64,000 nt of DNA, from contig CAMKKZ010000004.1 of the NCBI GenBank assembly GCA_946413525.1, positions 1 through 64,000 on the forward strand. The letters run 5' to 3'. Shown one piece after another: positions 43,164 through 51,619 of the stretch. Position numbers and translations under genes: made by a program. Within the stretch, counting starts at the first letter, position 1. Each line of letters starts with the position of its first letter. The DNA comes from an uncultured Oribacterium sp. (lineage in GTDB: Bacteria > Bacillota > Clostridia > Lachnospirales > Lachnospiraceae). The notes under the pieces were generated by a model. It was not told the origin of the DNA. It worked only from the letters and a program-made list of their open reading frames with translations, and searched no databases.

Positions 43164-44324
43164 ATGACGAATGTGACGGAGGACATACGCTATGTGGGCG
43201 TGAATGACCATAAACTTGATTTGTTCGAGGGCCAATATACGGTGCCGAACGGAATGGCCTATAATTCTTATCTGATTCTGGATGATAAGGCTGCTGTTAT
43301 GGATTCGGTTGATCGGAATTTCACAGGGGAATGGCTTGATAATTTGTCCGAAGCCCTGGCGGGACGTGAACCGGATTATCTGGTTGTGCAGCATATGGAA
43401 CCGGATCATTCCGCCAACATCGTATCCTTCATGGAACGCTGGCCGAAGGCCACGGTTGTTGCTTCGGCCAAGGCTTTTGCCATGATGAAAAATTTCTTTG
43501 GCACGGAGTTTGAGGACAGGCGCCTGGTCGTTGGGGAGGGGGATACGCTCTGCCTGGGCACGCATACGCTGCAGTTTTTGACAGCTCCCATGGTGCATTG
43601 GCCGGAGGTACTGATGACCTGGGACAGCAGGGATCAGGTGCTCTTTTCCGCTGACGCGTTCGGCAAGTTTGGCGCGCTGGATACGGAGGAAGACTGGGCC
43701 TGCGAAGCCCGCCGGTATTATTTCGGAATTGTCGGAAAATACGGCATGCAGGTACAAGCGGTATTAAAGAAGGCTGCGAAACTGGATATCAGGACTATCT
43801 GCCCGCTGCACGGACCTGTGCTGAAGGAGAACCTTGCTTATTATCTGGATCTTTATAATACATGGTCGTCCTATGGGGTGGAGTCCGAAGGCGTTGTGAT
43901 TGCCTATACATCTGTTTATGGAAATACGAAAAAGGCTGTGGAACTGCTTGCGGAGAAGTTGAAGGAAAATGGATGCCCGAAGGTTGCGTTAAATGACCTT
44001 GCGCGCTGCGATATGGCCGAGGCGGTGGAGGACGCGTTCCGATATGGAAAAATTGTCCTCGCGACTACAACGTATAACGCGGATATTTTCCCTTTTATGC
44101 GTGAGTTCATCAACCACCTGACCGAAAGGGCTTACAAAAACCGGATTGTCGCTTTCGTTGAGAACGGTTCCTGGGCTCCTATGGCTGCTAAGGTAATGAA
44201 ATCCATGCTGGAAGGCTGCAAGAATCTCACTTTTGCGGATCCCGTTGTCCGGATCGCTTCGGCCATGAACGAGGAAAATCAGAAGCAGATCGAGGATCTG
44301 GCGAAAGAGCTTTGCAAAGCCTGA
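43164..44324 (+). CDS. Flavodiiron protein (FprA-type oxygen/NO reductase)
   Basis: 386 residues. The N-terminal metallo-beta-lactamase-like half binds a di-iron centre (QHMEPDHSANI, VHWPEVLM, CPLHGPVL). The C-terminal half from about residue 250 is a flavodoxin (YTSVYGNTKKAVE). It reduces oxygen to water or nitric oxide to nitrous oxide, protecting an anaerobe. No rubredoxin domain is fused. GGGAGG precedes the ATG. It is monocistronic. Confidence 0.95.
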   Translation: MTNVTEDIRYVGVNDHKLDLFEGQYTVPNGMAYNSYLILDDKAAVMDSVDRNFTGEWLDNLSEALAGREPDYLVVQHMEPDHSANIVSFMERWPKATVVASAKAFAMMKNFFGTEFEDRRLVVGEGDTLCLGTHTLQFLTAPMVHWPEVLMTWDSRDQVLFSADAFGKFGALDTEEDWACEARRYYFGIVGKYGMQVQAVLKKAAKLDIRTICPLHGPVLKENLAYYLDLYNTWSSYGVESEGVVIAYTSVYGNTKKAVELLAEKLKENGCPKVALNDLARCDMAEAVEDAFRYGKIVLATTTYNADIFPFMREFINHLTERAYKNRIVAFVENGSWAPMAAKVMKSMLEGCKNLTFADPVVRIASAMNEENQKQIEDLAKELCKA

Positions 44325-44440
44325 AATGCCTGATTGGAGGCCGTATGGACCACGATGGCGTGTCTGTTTTCGGAAATTATAATGGCCAAAAATTTCATCT
44401 AAAACGGACAGAGAGTATTGTCCGCAAATAGAACAGGATT

Positions 44441-44575
44441 GTAACTATTCAGTTAGCACCTTGCGCTTGCCACGAGGTGCGTATGAAAGCATCGAAAAGC
44501 CCGCCTCGGGCGTACTCGGAATGAGCATAAGCGCCACGCCCGAGGCGTAAGTGTTCAGCTTGTCTGAACAGTTAC
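44441..44575. mobile_element. MITE-like element related to the 160-bp family (copy D)
   Basis: A 135-bp segment flanked by GTAACTATTCAG and CTGAACAGTTAC, a 12-bp inverted repeat with one mismatch. This is the same terminal sequence as C1 and C2 but with different inside. The inside holds GCCTCGGGCG with CGCCCGAGGC as a stem. Confidence 0.65.
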
Positions 44576-44603
44576 GCAGGATTGAAAATCCTGGGAGGCT
44601 TCA

Positions 44604-44628
44604 GAACCCCCGAGAGGGGGTTCTTTTC
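44604..44628 (+). terminator. Rho-independent terminator upstream of the antiporter leader
   Basis: GAACCCCC pairs with GGGGGTTC around a GAGA loop, followed by TTTTC. It insulates the antiporter leader from transcription entering from the left. Confidence 0.88.
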
Positions 44629-44645
44629 ATTATTGGGGTGCCATT

Positions 44646-44735
44646 AACAGAGGCATGGAGCCCATGTATCTTGCGATACCGCGGCTGTTTGTCAGGAATT
44701 AAAGCGACCAGCTTAACGTCGGACGGACCTCTGTT
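44646..44735 (+). ncRNA. Structured 5' leader of the antiporter gene, candidate riboswitch
   Basis: AACAGAGG (44646-44653) pairs with CCTCTGTT (44728-44735), enclosing a junction. The junction holds CATGG/CCATG (44654-44666), TATC/GATA (44667-44678), and GCTG (44684-44687) with CAGC (44709-44712) extended by GTC/GAC. It lies 37 bases before the start codon of a cation/proton antiporter. It resembles a multi-branched regulatory RNA; sodium riboswitches occur in such positions, but I cannot confirm a class by eye. Confidence 0.45.
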
Positions 44736-44772
44736 TCCTGGATTTCCGGCTTTTGAAAGGAGTGTAAATTAT

Positions 44773-46086
44773 ATGGAAGTGCTTTTGCTGTCGGCTGCGG
44801 CCCTTTTTTCAGGTCTTCTGATGACCAGGTTATTTGTGAAATTTCACCTTCCCGATGTGACGGCCTATCTGGTGGCCGGTGTGCTGATCGGCCCCTGCGT
44901 ATTGGGCCGGCTGGGACTTCACTGCATCGGCTTTAATACATTTGAACAGGTGGAATCCCTGTCCCTGATTTCCGACGTGGCGTTGGGTTTCATTGCCTTT
45001 GCCATCGGGCATGAGTTCCGCCTTTCGGCGCTGAAACAGACCGGCAGGCAGGCCACCATTATCGGGATACTCCAGGCTGTTTTTACTACGGTGCTGGTGG
45101 ATACGGTTCTGATTGGAATGCATTTTTTGATGCCGGGTTTTCTGAGCCTTCCGGCTGCTGTGACCCTGGGGGCGATTGCGGCCGCCACCGCGCCGGCCGC
45201 CACCCTGATGGTCGTCCGGCAGTACAAGGCGAAGGGGCCGGTTACGGATGTGCTGCTCCCGGTGGTTGCGTTGGATGACGCGGTGGGTCTGGTGGTTTTC
45301 GCGGTCTCAATCGGGATAGCCCAGGGTATGGAGAGCGGGTCGGCCAATGTCGCCGCACTGATTCTGGAGCCGCTGGGGGAAGTGCTCCTGTCTGTCGTGC
45401 TGGGAGGCATTGTCGGTATGATCCTGACGGATCTGGAGCGTTATTTCCGCTCCCATCGGAACAGGAACGCGCTCATTGTGGGCAGCGTTGTGCTGACCGT
45501 GGCGCTGAGCCAGTTGAAATTCCATGTCGGCGGTTTTGACTTTGGCTTCTCGTCCCTCCTGGTCTGCATGATGCTGGGTACAGTGTTCTGCAATTTCTGT
45601 CCTTTGAGCGAGGACCTGATGGTTCAGGCAGACCGCTGGTCCGGACCGGCCGTCACGCTGTTTTTTGTGCTGAGCGGCGCCGATCTGCAGTTTGCCGTGT
45701 TTAAGGATCCGGTCGTCGTGCTGGCGGGGGTGGTCTATATCCTTGCAAGGTCTGTCGGAAAATACCTGGGGGCGGGCATTTCGTCCACACTGGCCGGAAG
45801 CCCGGAGGTGGTAAGGAAATATCTTGGAATCACACTTTTCCCACAGGCCGGCGTGGCGCTTGGTATGTGCGCGACTGCCGCCCGGGTTCTGGGGAATGAC
45901 GGCGGCCTGATTCGAAATATTACCCTTTTTTCCGTTCTGGTTTATGAGCTCCTGGGGCCGAGTCTTACCAAGATGGCGTTGACAAAGGCAGGGGATATAC
46001 AGGAAACCCCGGTTGAGATCAAGGAGCGAAGGAAAAAGAGGCTGCAGGAGGTCACGAAGCCGGTGAATCCCCGCTTCCGGAGATAA
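44773..46086 (+). CDS. Cation:proton antiporter (CPA2/KefB-NapA type)
   Basis: 437 residues from ATG 44773 (GAAAGGAGTG site). A run of about twelve membrane helices begins MEVLLLSAAALFSGLLMTRL. GVLIGPCVLGRLGL and ATAPAATLMVVRQYKAKGPVTD are typical of the family, the latter the crossover region, followed by VALDDAVGL with the paired Asp residues expected of electrogenic Na+/H+ exchangers. There is no TrkA-N or TrkA-C domain. The longer frame from 44551 runs through a terminator and is rejected. The last eight codons lie within a 61-bp tandem duplication. Confidence 0.92.
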   Translation: MEVLLLSAAALFSGLLMTRLFVKFHLPDVTAYLVAGVLIGPCVLGRLGLHCIGFNTFEQVESLSLISDVALGFIAFAIGHEFRLSALKQTGRQATIIGILQAVFTTVLVDTVLIGMHFLMPGFLSLPAAVTLGAIAAATAPAATLMVVRQYKAKGPVTDVLLPVVALDDAVGLVVFAVSIGIAQGMESGSANVAALILEPLGEVLLSVVLGGIVGMILTDLERYFRSHRNRNALIVGSVVLTVALSQLKFHVGGFDFGFSSLLVCMMLGTVFCNFCPLSEDLMVQADRWSGPAVTLFFVLSGADLQFAVFKDPVVVLAGVVYILARSVGKYLGAGISSTLAGSPEVVRKYLGITLFPQAGVALGMCATAARVLGNDGGLIRNITLFSVLVYELLGPSLTKMALTKAGDIQETPVEIKERRKKRLQEVTKPVNPRFRR

Positions 46087-46184
46087 GGCTCCGGCAACGC
46101 TTATCCCGTAAGTACGGGAAAGGGTAAATCCCCGCTTCCGAAGATAAGCTTTCCGCCGCGATAATCCCGTAAGTACGGGGAGAT
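46063..46184 (+). repeat. 61-bp tandem duplication across the antiporter 3' end
   Basis: The segment beginning GTGAATCCCCGCTTCCG at 46063 is repeated with changes from 46124. The first unit includes the last codons and stop of the antiporter gene, the second is non-coding. Each unit ends in the palindrome CCCGTAAGTACGGG. Confidence 0.8.
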
Positions 46185-46341
46185 ACGGCATGGCCTTCAT
46201 GTACTATAAAAAAAGATTCATTCAAAAGGAAAATAGCGAAAATGCCATAATAAAAACTTGATGCTGCATCCTAAATCAATTATAATTTTGTAAAAGACAG
46301 ACAATATAAAAATGTTGTTTATTTTACTTTTCTTAATTGTA

Positions 46342-46508
46342 GGTATTAACTATGCATCAAGCATAGTTAATACCGTATTTGGCGCATCCCACAGGGATGC
46401 GTCTGAACAAAAAATGCCTTCAGGCATGTTTTGTTCAGATTTTTCCGCAGCATTCCTAGTGCTGCGGAAAAACCCAGGTATAAACTATGCTTGATGCATA
46501 GTTTATAT
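46342..46508. repeat. Multi-hairpin intergenic element, family A (copy 2)
   Basis: Same hairpin order as 13251-13383, plus an extra terminal hairpin GGTATAAACTATG/CATAGTTTATA (46477-46506). The first hairpin differs from copy 1 by a compensated A-T/T-A exchange (GGTATTAACTATG with CATAGTTAATACC), evidence that the fold is selected. The remaining gap 46185-46341 is AT-rich with nothing recognisable. Confidence 0.82.
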
Positions 46509-46559
46509 CTACGAATGTCTTGAGTGGCTGTAGGAAAGGAAGGGAAGGAGGTTTTCGAG

Positions 46560-48134
46560 ATGCTGCTGGATGGGAAGGTTTGGGCCGCTGTTGACAAGGA
46601 TTCCGGGGAGAGGGTATGTATTCTGCCGAATATGGCGAACCGGCATGGCCTGATTGCGGGCGCTACGGGGACCGGGAAAACAGTGACATTAAAGGTCCTG
46701 GCGGAGTCTTTCAGCGCCATGGGGGTACCCGTGTTCCTTTCGGATGTGAAGGGGGATCTGGCGGCCATGATAAAGGCCGGAGAAGATACGGAGGATATGC
46801 GGAAGCGCATCGAGCGTTTCGGTCTGGAGGGTACGGGCTTTGGCTTCAGGGCTTACCCGGTCGAATTCTGGGATCTGGACGGGAAAAGGGGGCTCCCGCT
46901 GAGGACGACGATTTCCGAGATGGGCCCGACGCTTCTTTCCCGGATTCTGGACATAACCCCTCTTCAGACGGACATCCTGTCCATCGTCTTCAAAATTGCG
47001 GACGATGAGCAGCTCCTTCTGCTGGACAGCAAGGATCTCCGTTCCATGCTTCAGTTCGTGGGGGAGAACGCGAAGGAATATTCAGCGGAATACGGCAACA
47101 TGACGAAGCAGAGCCTGAACGCGATCCTGAGGGGCGTGGTGGCTCTGGAAAGCGCCGGGGGCGACCATTTCTTCGGGGAGCCGGCCATAGACATTCATGA
47201 TTTCTTCCGAACGGACAGCGACGGGAGGGGCGTGATCAATATACTGGATGCAAGGGATACGATACGGAACCCGAAGATTTATTCCACCTTCATGCTGTAC
47301 ATGCTGTCCGAGCTGTTCGAACAGCTGCCCGAGGTTGGCGACGCGGCGAAGCCGAAAATGGTGTTCTTCTTCGATGAAGCGCACCTGCTTTTTGACGGAG
47401 CACCCAAGGTGCTGCTGGAAAAGATCGAGCAGGTGGTGAAGCTGATCCGGAGCAAGGGTGTGGGAATCTATTTCATTACCCAGAACCCAGCGGATGTGCC
47501 GGACGGCGTGCTTTCACAGCTTGGCAATAAGGTGCAGCATGCCCTTCGGGCGTATACGCCGGCAGAAGCGAAAAAAATCCGTGCTGCGGCGCAGTCTTTC
47601 CGCGCGAATCCGGCGTTTGATACGGAGGCGGTTCTTGCGGAGCTGGGCACGGGGGAGGCATTGGTCTCTTTCCTGGACGCGGAGGGCAAGCCGGAGGTGG
47701 TGCGCCGCACAAATATTTTGCCGCCGGAAAGCAGGTTTGGCTCGCTGGATGACGCGGAAAGGGTGCAGGCCATCCGCGGGTCGGCACTTTTCAGCAAATA
47801 CGATGAAGCAATCGACAGGGATTCGGCCTACGAGTTCCTGAAGCGTCACGCGGAAATGACAGAGGCTGAGCTCCAGCAGGCGAAGGAGGAGATGGAAGCC
47901 GCCAAGCAGGCCGAAAAGGAAGCGAAGGCGAAGGAGAAAGCGGAGGAGAAGGCGAAGAGGCAGAAAGCCTCCGTAATCAAGGGAGTGGGAAGGACGACGG
48001 TCGGCACGCTGGGACGGGAAGCGGGATCCGCTATAGGAAAGAAGGTTCTTGGGAATTCTTTTGGAAAGCGTGTTGGAGGAAATATCGGTGCCGCTCTTGG
48101 CAGGGGGCTGATGGACACGATCTTCGGACGCTGA
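46560..48134 (+). CDS. HerA-like DUF853 ATPase
   Basis: 524 residues from ATG 46560 (AAGGAGG eight bases upstream). P-loop ATPase of the HerA/FtsK clan: Walker A GATGTGKT (residues 34-41), Walker B MVFFFDEAHLLF, and the arginine-finger/sensor region FITQNPADVPDGVL typical of DUF853. A coiled Lys/Glu/Ala-rich segment (about 430-470) and a Gly-rich C-terminus (GSAIGKKVLG) follow. Related archaeal HerA moves DNA with the NurA nuclease; bacterial DUF853 proteins are widespread with no fixed role. No NurA-like gene is adjacent. Confidence 0.9.
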   Translation: MLLDGKVWAAVDKDSGERVCILPNMANRHGLIAGATGTGKTVTLKVLAESFSAMGVPVFLSDVKGDLAAMIKAGEDTEDMRKRIERFGLEGTGFGFRAYPVEFWDLDGKRGLPLRTTISEMGPTLLSRILDITPLQTDILSIVFKIADDEQLLLLDSKDLRSMLQFVGENAKEYSAEYGNMTKQSLNAILRGVVALESAGGDHFFGEPAIDIHDFFRTDSDGRGVINILDARDTIRNPKIYSTFMLYMLSELFEQLPEVGDAAKPKMVFFFDEAHLLFDGAPKVLLEKIEQVVKLIRSKGVGIYFITQNPADVPDGVLSQLGNKVQHALRAYTPAEAKKIRAAAQSFRANPAFDTEAVLAELGTGEALVSFLDAEGKPEVVRRTNILPPESRFGSLDDAERVQAIRGSALFSKYDEAIDRDSAYEFLKRHAEMTEAELQQAKEEMEAAKQAEKEAKAKEKAEEKAKRQKASVIKGVGRTTVGTLGREAGSAIGKKVLGNSFGKRVGGNIGAALGRGLMDTIFGR

Positions 48135-48160
48135 GCCGGCAAGTTTTTCGATAATAAAAG

Positions 48161-48206
48161 ACAGAGCGTCATGGCGGGAAGATCTGTCATGACGCTCTGT
48201 TTTTGT
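48161..48206. terminator. Terminator between convergent genes
   Basis: ACAGAGCGTCATG (48161-48173) pairs perfectly with CATGACGCTCTGT (48188-48200), followed by TTTTTG; AAAA precedes the stem. It serves the HerA-like gene and possibly the convergent CPBP gene. Confidence 0.88.
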
Positions 48207-48288
48207 CACTTCGGAGGTTTGCGTTGAAAATATATTTTTCCCTGCCCAATCGCGCTGAAGCAATGAGGCCGGATGAATTCTACTGCTA

Positions 48289-49254
48289 TCAACCGAGGTT
48301 CATGGAGGTCAGGAGTATGAAGATGATGATAAGGAAGAGGACGAAGAAGCTTGTGAAAAACAGGCCCATCATTCTTCCCAGGCTCTGTTCCTCGCCGAGG
48401 GCAGAACGGATTTTGGGTACGCAAACAACGAGGGAGATGAGCAGCACGGCCAGTCCCCCGATGGTCAGGACATCATAGGCGTGGCTGATGATCTCGCTGT
48501 CCCCGGAATAATTATTAAGAAGAAGGGCCAGCGCGTTATTGCTCAGGTGCAGGAAGATGGAATAAGGAAGCCCGTAGGTATCCCTGACCCAGGCAAGGAG
48601 CAGACCAATCAAGAAGGCAACGATAAACTGGAAAATGTTGGCATGCATCAGGGCAAAAAGGAAGGAGGAAATGATGATGGCAAACATCCTTCCGTTTTTC
48701 CGGAGGATGGAAAAGGCAAAGCCCCGGAACAGTAGCTCTTCAAAAAGGGGAGCCATGACGATGGTATAAGTGATCATCCAGAACCCCTGCAGCACGCCGG
48801 TAGCGGAAGCCAGGGCTTCCTCCAGGGAGAATCCCGCATTATGCAGGAAATATTCAAGGGGGAGCGTCAGCAGGAGGGAGAGCATCTGCAGGCCATAAAA
48901 CAAAAAGATAAGCCAGATGTAGGTGAACAGGCCGAAGGTTGGGCGTTCCTTTTTCTGTGGTTCCCAGCCGTAGAGGAGGAGCATGGCGATGATGGCCAGG
49001 CTCCCCGTCAGGGTCATGGAAAAATAGTCGTTTTGAAAAATATCGGTGCCGAAGGTGATGATCACGGCATAGCCAATCTGGAAGATGAATTCATAGAGGA
49101 AGAGGGAGAGCGCCAGCTTGTTGAAGGATTTCTTGATCCTGCGCTTTTCCTCCCTGGTCATGACGCGATTCCTCTCGTTATCGCCTGCTTCATTTGTTGG
49201 TGACGGATAATTCGGCATATTCTGTACGTTGGGCATATTCGGTACGTTTGGCAT
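48289..49254 (-). CDS. CPBP-family intramembrane metalloprotease
   Basis: About 321 residues. A polar N-terminus with short MPNV/MPNY repeats precedes about eight membrane helices. The CPBP (Abi/Rce1) motifs are FEELLFRGF, with the catalytic glutamates, and FALMHAN and FLHLSNNALAL, with the histidines. Bacterial members process peptides or confer bacteriocin self-immunity; no bacteriocin gene is visible nearby. The start is uncertain: ATG 49254 has GAAAGG six bases upstream, whereas ATG 49269 is too close to its site. A still longer frame begins inside the C2 element and is rejected. Confidence 0.85.
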   Translation of the reverse strand: MPNVPNMPNVQNMPNYPSPTNEAGDNERNRVMTREEKRRIKKSFNKLALSLFLYEFIFQIGYAVIITFGTDIFQNDYFSMTLTGSLAIIAMLLLYGWEPQKKERPTFGLFTYIWLIFLFYGLQMLSLLLTLPLEYFLHNAGFSLEEALASATGVLQGFWMITYTIVMAPLFEELLFRGFAFSILRKNGRMFAIIISSFLFALMHANIFQFIVAFLIGLLLAWVRDTYGLPYSIFLHLSNNALALLLNNYSGDSEIISHAYDVLTIGGLAVLLISLVVCVPKIRSALGEEQSLGRMMGLFFTSFFVLFLIIIFILLTSMNLG

Positions 49255-49319
49255 ATTTTTCCTTTCCATAATCTTTCCATAATCATGACATTGGATATTG
49301 GAATTAAATAAATTAAGGT

Positions 49320-49479
49320 AACTATTCAGCACCCTATTCGCAGTCGCCTTTGGCGACTGCTCATGTGGGCGTTCAGAGGCGCTCCGCGCCTTGTCCGCCC
49401 TCTGGATTTCCGAGAATTCCAAATGAAAAGCAAGCTTTCCATTTGGAATTCTCGGAAATCCAGAGGGTGCTGAATAGTT
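49320..49479 (-). mobile_element. MITE-like element, 160 bp (copy C2)
   Basis: Reverse complement of C1 (41031-41190) with no difference that I can find, the same 16-bp ends extended here to 18 (GTAACTATTCAGCACCCT). The sequence to 49749 is AT-rich without recognisable features. Confidence 0.88.
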
Positions 49480-49749
49480 ACAAATTAAGTTTAATCATAA
49501 TTCATGCATTTTAAAATCTCAATAATAAAGATGAAATAATTCCATAAATTATTCGGAGTATGGATTTCCAAGCATTCCCGGTTTTAATCAATTGTAAGGG
49601 ATTCTTTATAGCATTTTGTTTTACGGAAGTGTTATAGTTTGCTGGTGTAGTGGCGAGGGGGCTTCTGCATTATAAATGTTTTTTTGTGATCGGCAACCGG
49701 CAAGGCCGGAAAGAACTTTGTCGGATGAATATTCATGGAGGGGTAAAAT

Positions 49750-51408
49750 ATGGAAAGAGGAGTGAGGATCTTACGGATCCTTCTGTCTGTTTTTTGTCTT
49801 ATCTTTTGTTTCGCGTTCCCTTCCTTCGCGCATACGATGCGGGGGACAATCCATTCTCTGGTGATTGATACGGAGGATTTTTCAAGTAACAGGAAGATGG
49901 TCCGGGCGGAGCTTTCCGTGGGGGGGGATCCCACCGACACGGATGGCCAGATTTATATTTTTGAGATCAAGCCTTACCAGAATGACCTGGAGGGGAGGTA
50001 TAATCCGGTGGCCTCTTTTAATCCCCGGGAGACCGGGACGGTCCGCTTTGATCTGGAGGCAGGCCCCGGGGAGAAGCGGCTGTACAGCGCCTTTGTGGCG
50101 GCGGTCCGGATCGATAATTCCGCGTCTTCCCAGGCTGAAAGGGCGCCCAGGCCGATGGGAACCGGAAGATATGAAATGATATCGGAACGGCATTACATTA
50201 CCAATCCGGAGGTGCTGGCAGGGAACCAGGATCCGGCGCTGAATAACGGGAAAAAGGGTTTGCGCGTAAATCCGAACCTGATTGACGATGCGCTGGCCCT
50301 GAATATAAAGCATGCCGGGGTGGACATTGCCACTCAGCTTTTCTTCGGGGATGGGATCAGCTATTTTTATGAGGGGAAGACCTTCCAGATTAATGCCGCG
50401 TTGATCAACGAGTTGGACCGGCAGGTCAAGAGGCTGTCGGACGCGGGCGTGGCCGTCACGGCCATCCTCCTGAACGGATGGAATGAGAGGGTGCCGGAGC
50501 TGAATCGGCCCGGGCTGACGGAGCGCCTTCCCGCGGCCATGGCGCAGTATTACGCGTTTAATGTCGAAACGGAAACCGGCTTCCGGGCGGTAAAAGCTAT
50601 GGCATCTTTCCTTGCAAAGCGATATAATGGGCGGAATGGGTACGGGAAGATTACGAACTGGGTCATCGGCAACGAGATCAACAACCAATACTGGAATTAT
50701 ATGGGGGATTATAATGTGATGGATTATACCCGTATTTTCCAGGAATCCTTCCGGGCTTTTTATACGGCCATTAAGTCGGAATGCGCGAATGATAATGTCA
50801 TGTTCTCAATCGACCAGTACTGGAACATGGAGCCGGAGGCGGCTCCGGTCGGGAAGTACAGGGCGCGGGAAGTGGTGGAGTGGTTCAATAACTGGGATTA
50901 CGCGGGCGGCAGGATCAACTGGGGGCTCGCCCTCCACCCTTATCCGTATCCGTTGGCCAAGCCGGAGTTCTGGGATGATTTTGAAACCGGGAAGCTGAAC
51001 GACTCCGTGGATTCCCCTGTTGTGAGCTTCGCCAATCTCCATGTCATTACTGATTTTATGCAGAATGAGGCGATCAGGCAGCCGGACGGCCAGGTGAGGA
51101 AGATTTTCCTGACGGAACAGGGTTTTTCCAGCACATATGGGCAGGAGGACAGGCAGACGCAGCAGGCTGCGGCCGTGGCTTTGTCGTATTCCATTGTGGA
51201 AAGCAATCCGTTCATTTCCGCCTATCTGCTGAGCAGGCAGGAGGATTCAATGGACGAGGCGGTGGTAGGGCTCCGTTTCGGGCTCTCCTATATTGCCGAC
51301 AATGCCCTGATCCACAAGCCGGCATGGGAAGTGTACCGGCAGATTGACAATCCCGAAAGCTCTGCCGCCCTTCTGGAATTCGCGAGGGGCGTCAGTTCCG
51401 GGAATTGA
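49750..51408 (+). CDS. Secreted DUF5722 glycoside-hydrolase-like protein
   Basis: 552 residues. A signal peptide (VRILRILLSVFCLIFCFAF, cut near residue 27) precedes a beta-sandwich-like region of about 100 residues and a TIM barrel of the clan A glycosidase style. Candidate catalytic glutamates are E309 in WVIGNEINN (acid/base) and E456 in LTEQGFSS (nucleophile), in the usual positions after strands four and seven. The family is DUF5722; substrates are not known to me. It may act on host or dietary glycans outside the cell. Confidence 0.82.
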   Translation: MERGVRILRILLSVFCLIFCFAFPSFAHTMRGTIHSLVIDTEDFSSNRKMVRAELSVGGDPTDTDGQIYIFEIKPYQNDLEGRYNPVASFNPRETGTVRFDLEAGPGEKRLYSAFVAAVRIDNSASSQAERAPRPMGTGRYEMISERHYITNPEVLAGNQDPALNNGKKGLRVNPNLIDDALALNIKHAGVDIATQLFFGDGISYFYEGKTFQINAALINELDRQVKRLSDAGVAVTAILLNGWNERVPELNRPGLTERLPAAMAQYYAFNVETETGFRAVKAMASFLAKRYNGRNGYGKITNWVIGNEINNQYWNYMGDYNVMDYTRIFQESFRAFYTAIKSECANDNVMFSIDQYWNMEPEAAPVGKYRAREVVEWFNNWDYAGGRINWGLALHPYPYPLAKPEFWDDFETGKLNDSVDSPVVSFANLHVITDFMQNEAIRQPDGQVRKIFLTEQGFSSTYGQEDRQTQQAAAVALSYSIVESNPFISAYLLSRQEDSMDEAVVGLRFGLSYIADNALIHKPAWEVYRQIDNPESSAALLEFARGVSSGN

Positions 51409-51619
51409 AACCTCATGGGTTCGGAAACAATTATTCTCCAGGGGATACGAAGCGATTGTGGAACAATTATCCTGAAATTGCGGAGTGATTGCAGAGAGAT
51501 TATGCTGGGATAGAAATAACATTTATAGGAAACATAAGGAAATCATAGAGAAATCTTACGGAAATCGAAATCGGAAAGTATAGAGAAGAAGGTATAGAAA
51601 GAAAAGGGAAGTTATCGGT

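Noticed and set aside
44551..44772. N-terminal extension of the antiporter gene
   Set aside because: It would run through a strong terminator and the folded leader; ATG 44773 has a ribosome site and matches the family start.
46560..48134. HerA-like protein as part of a HerA-nuclease defence pair
   Set aside because: No NurA, SIR2 or DUF4297-type partner is next to it, and the sequence fits stand-alone DUF853 proteins.
49255..49422. N-terminal extension of the CPBP protein
   Set aside because: It is translated from the C2 MITE-like element and has no ribosome site.
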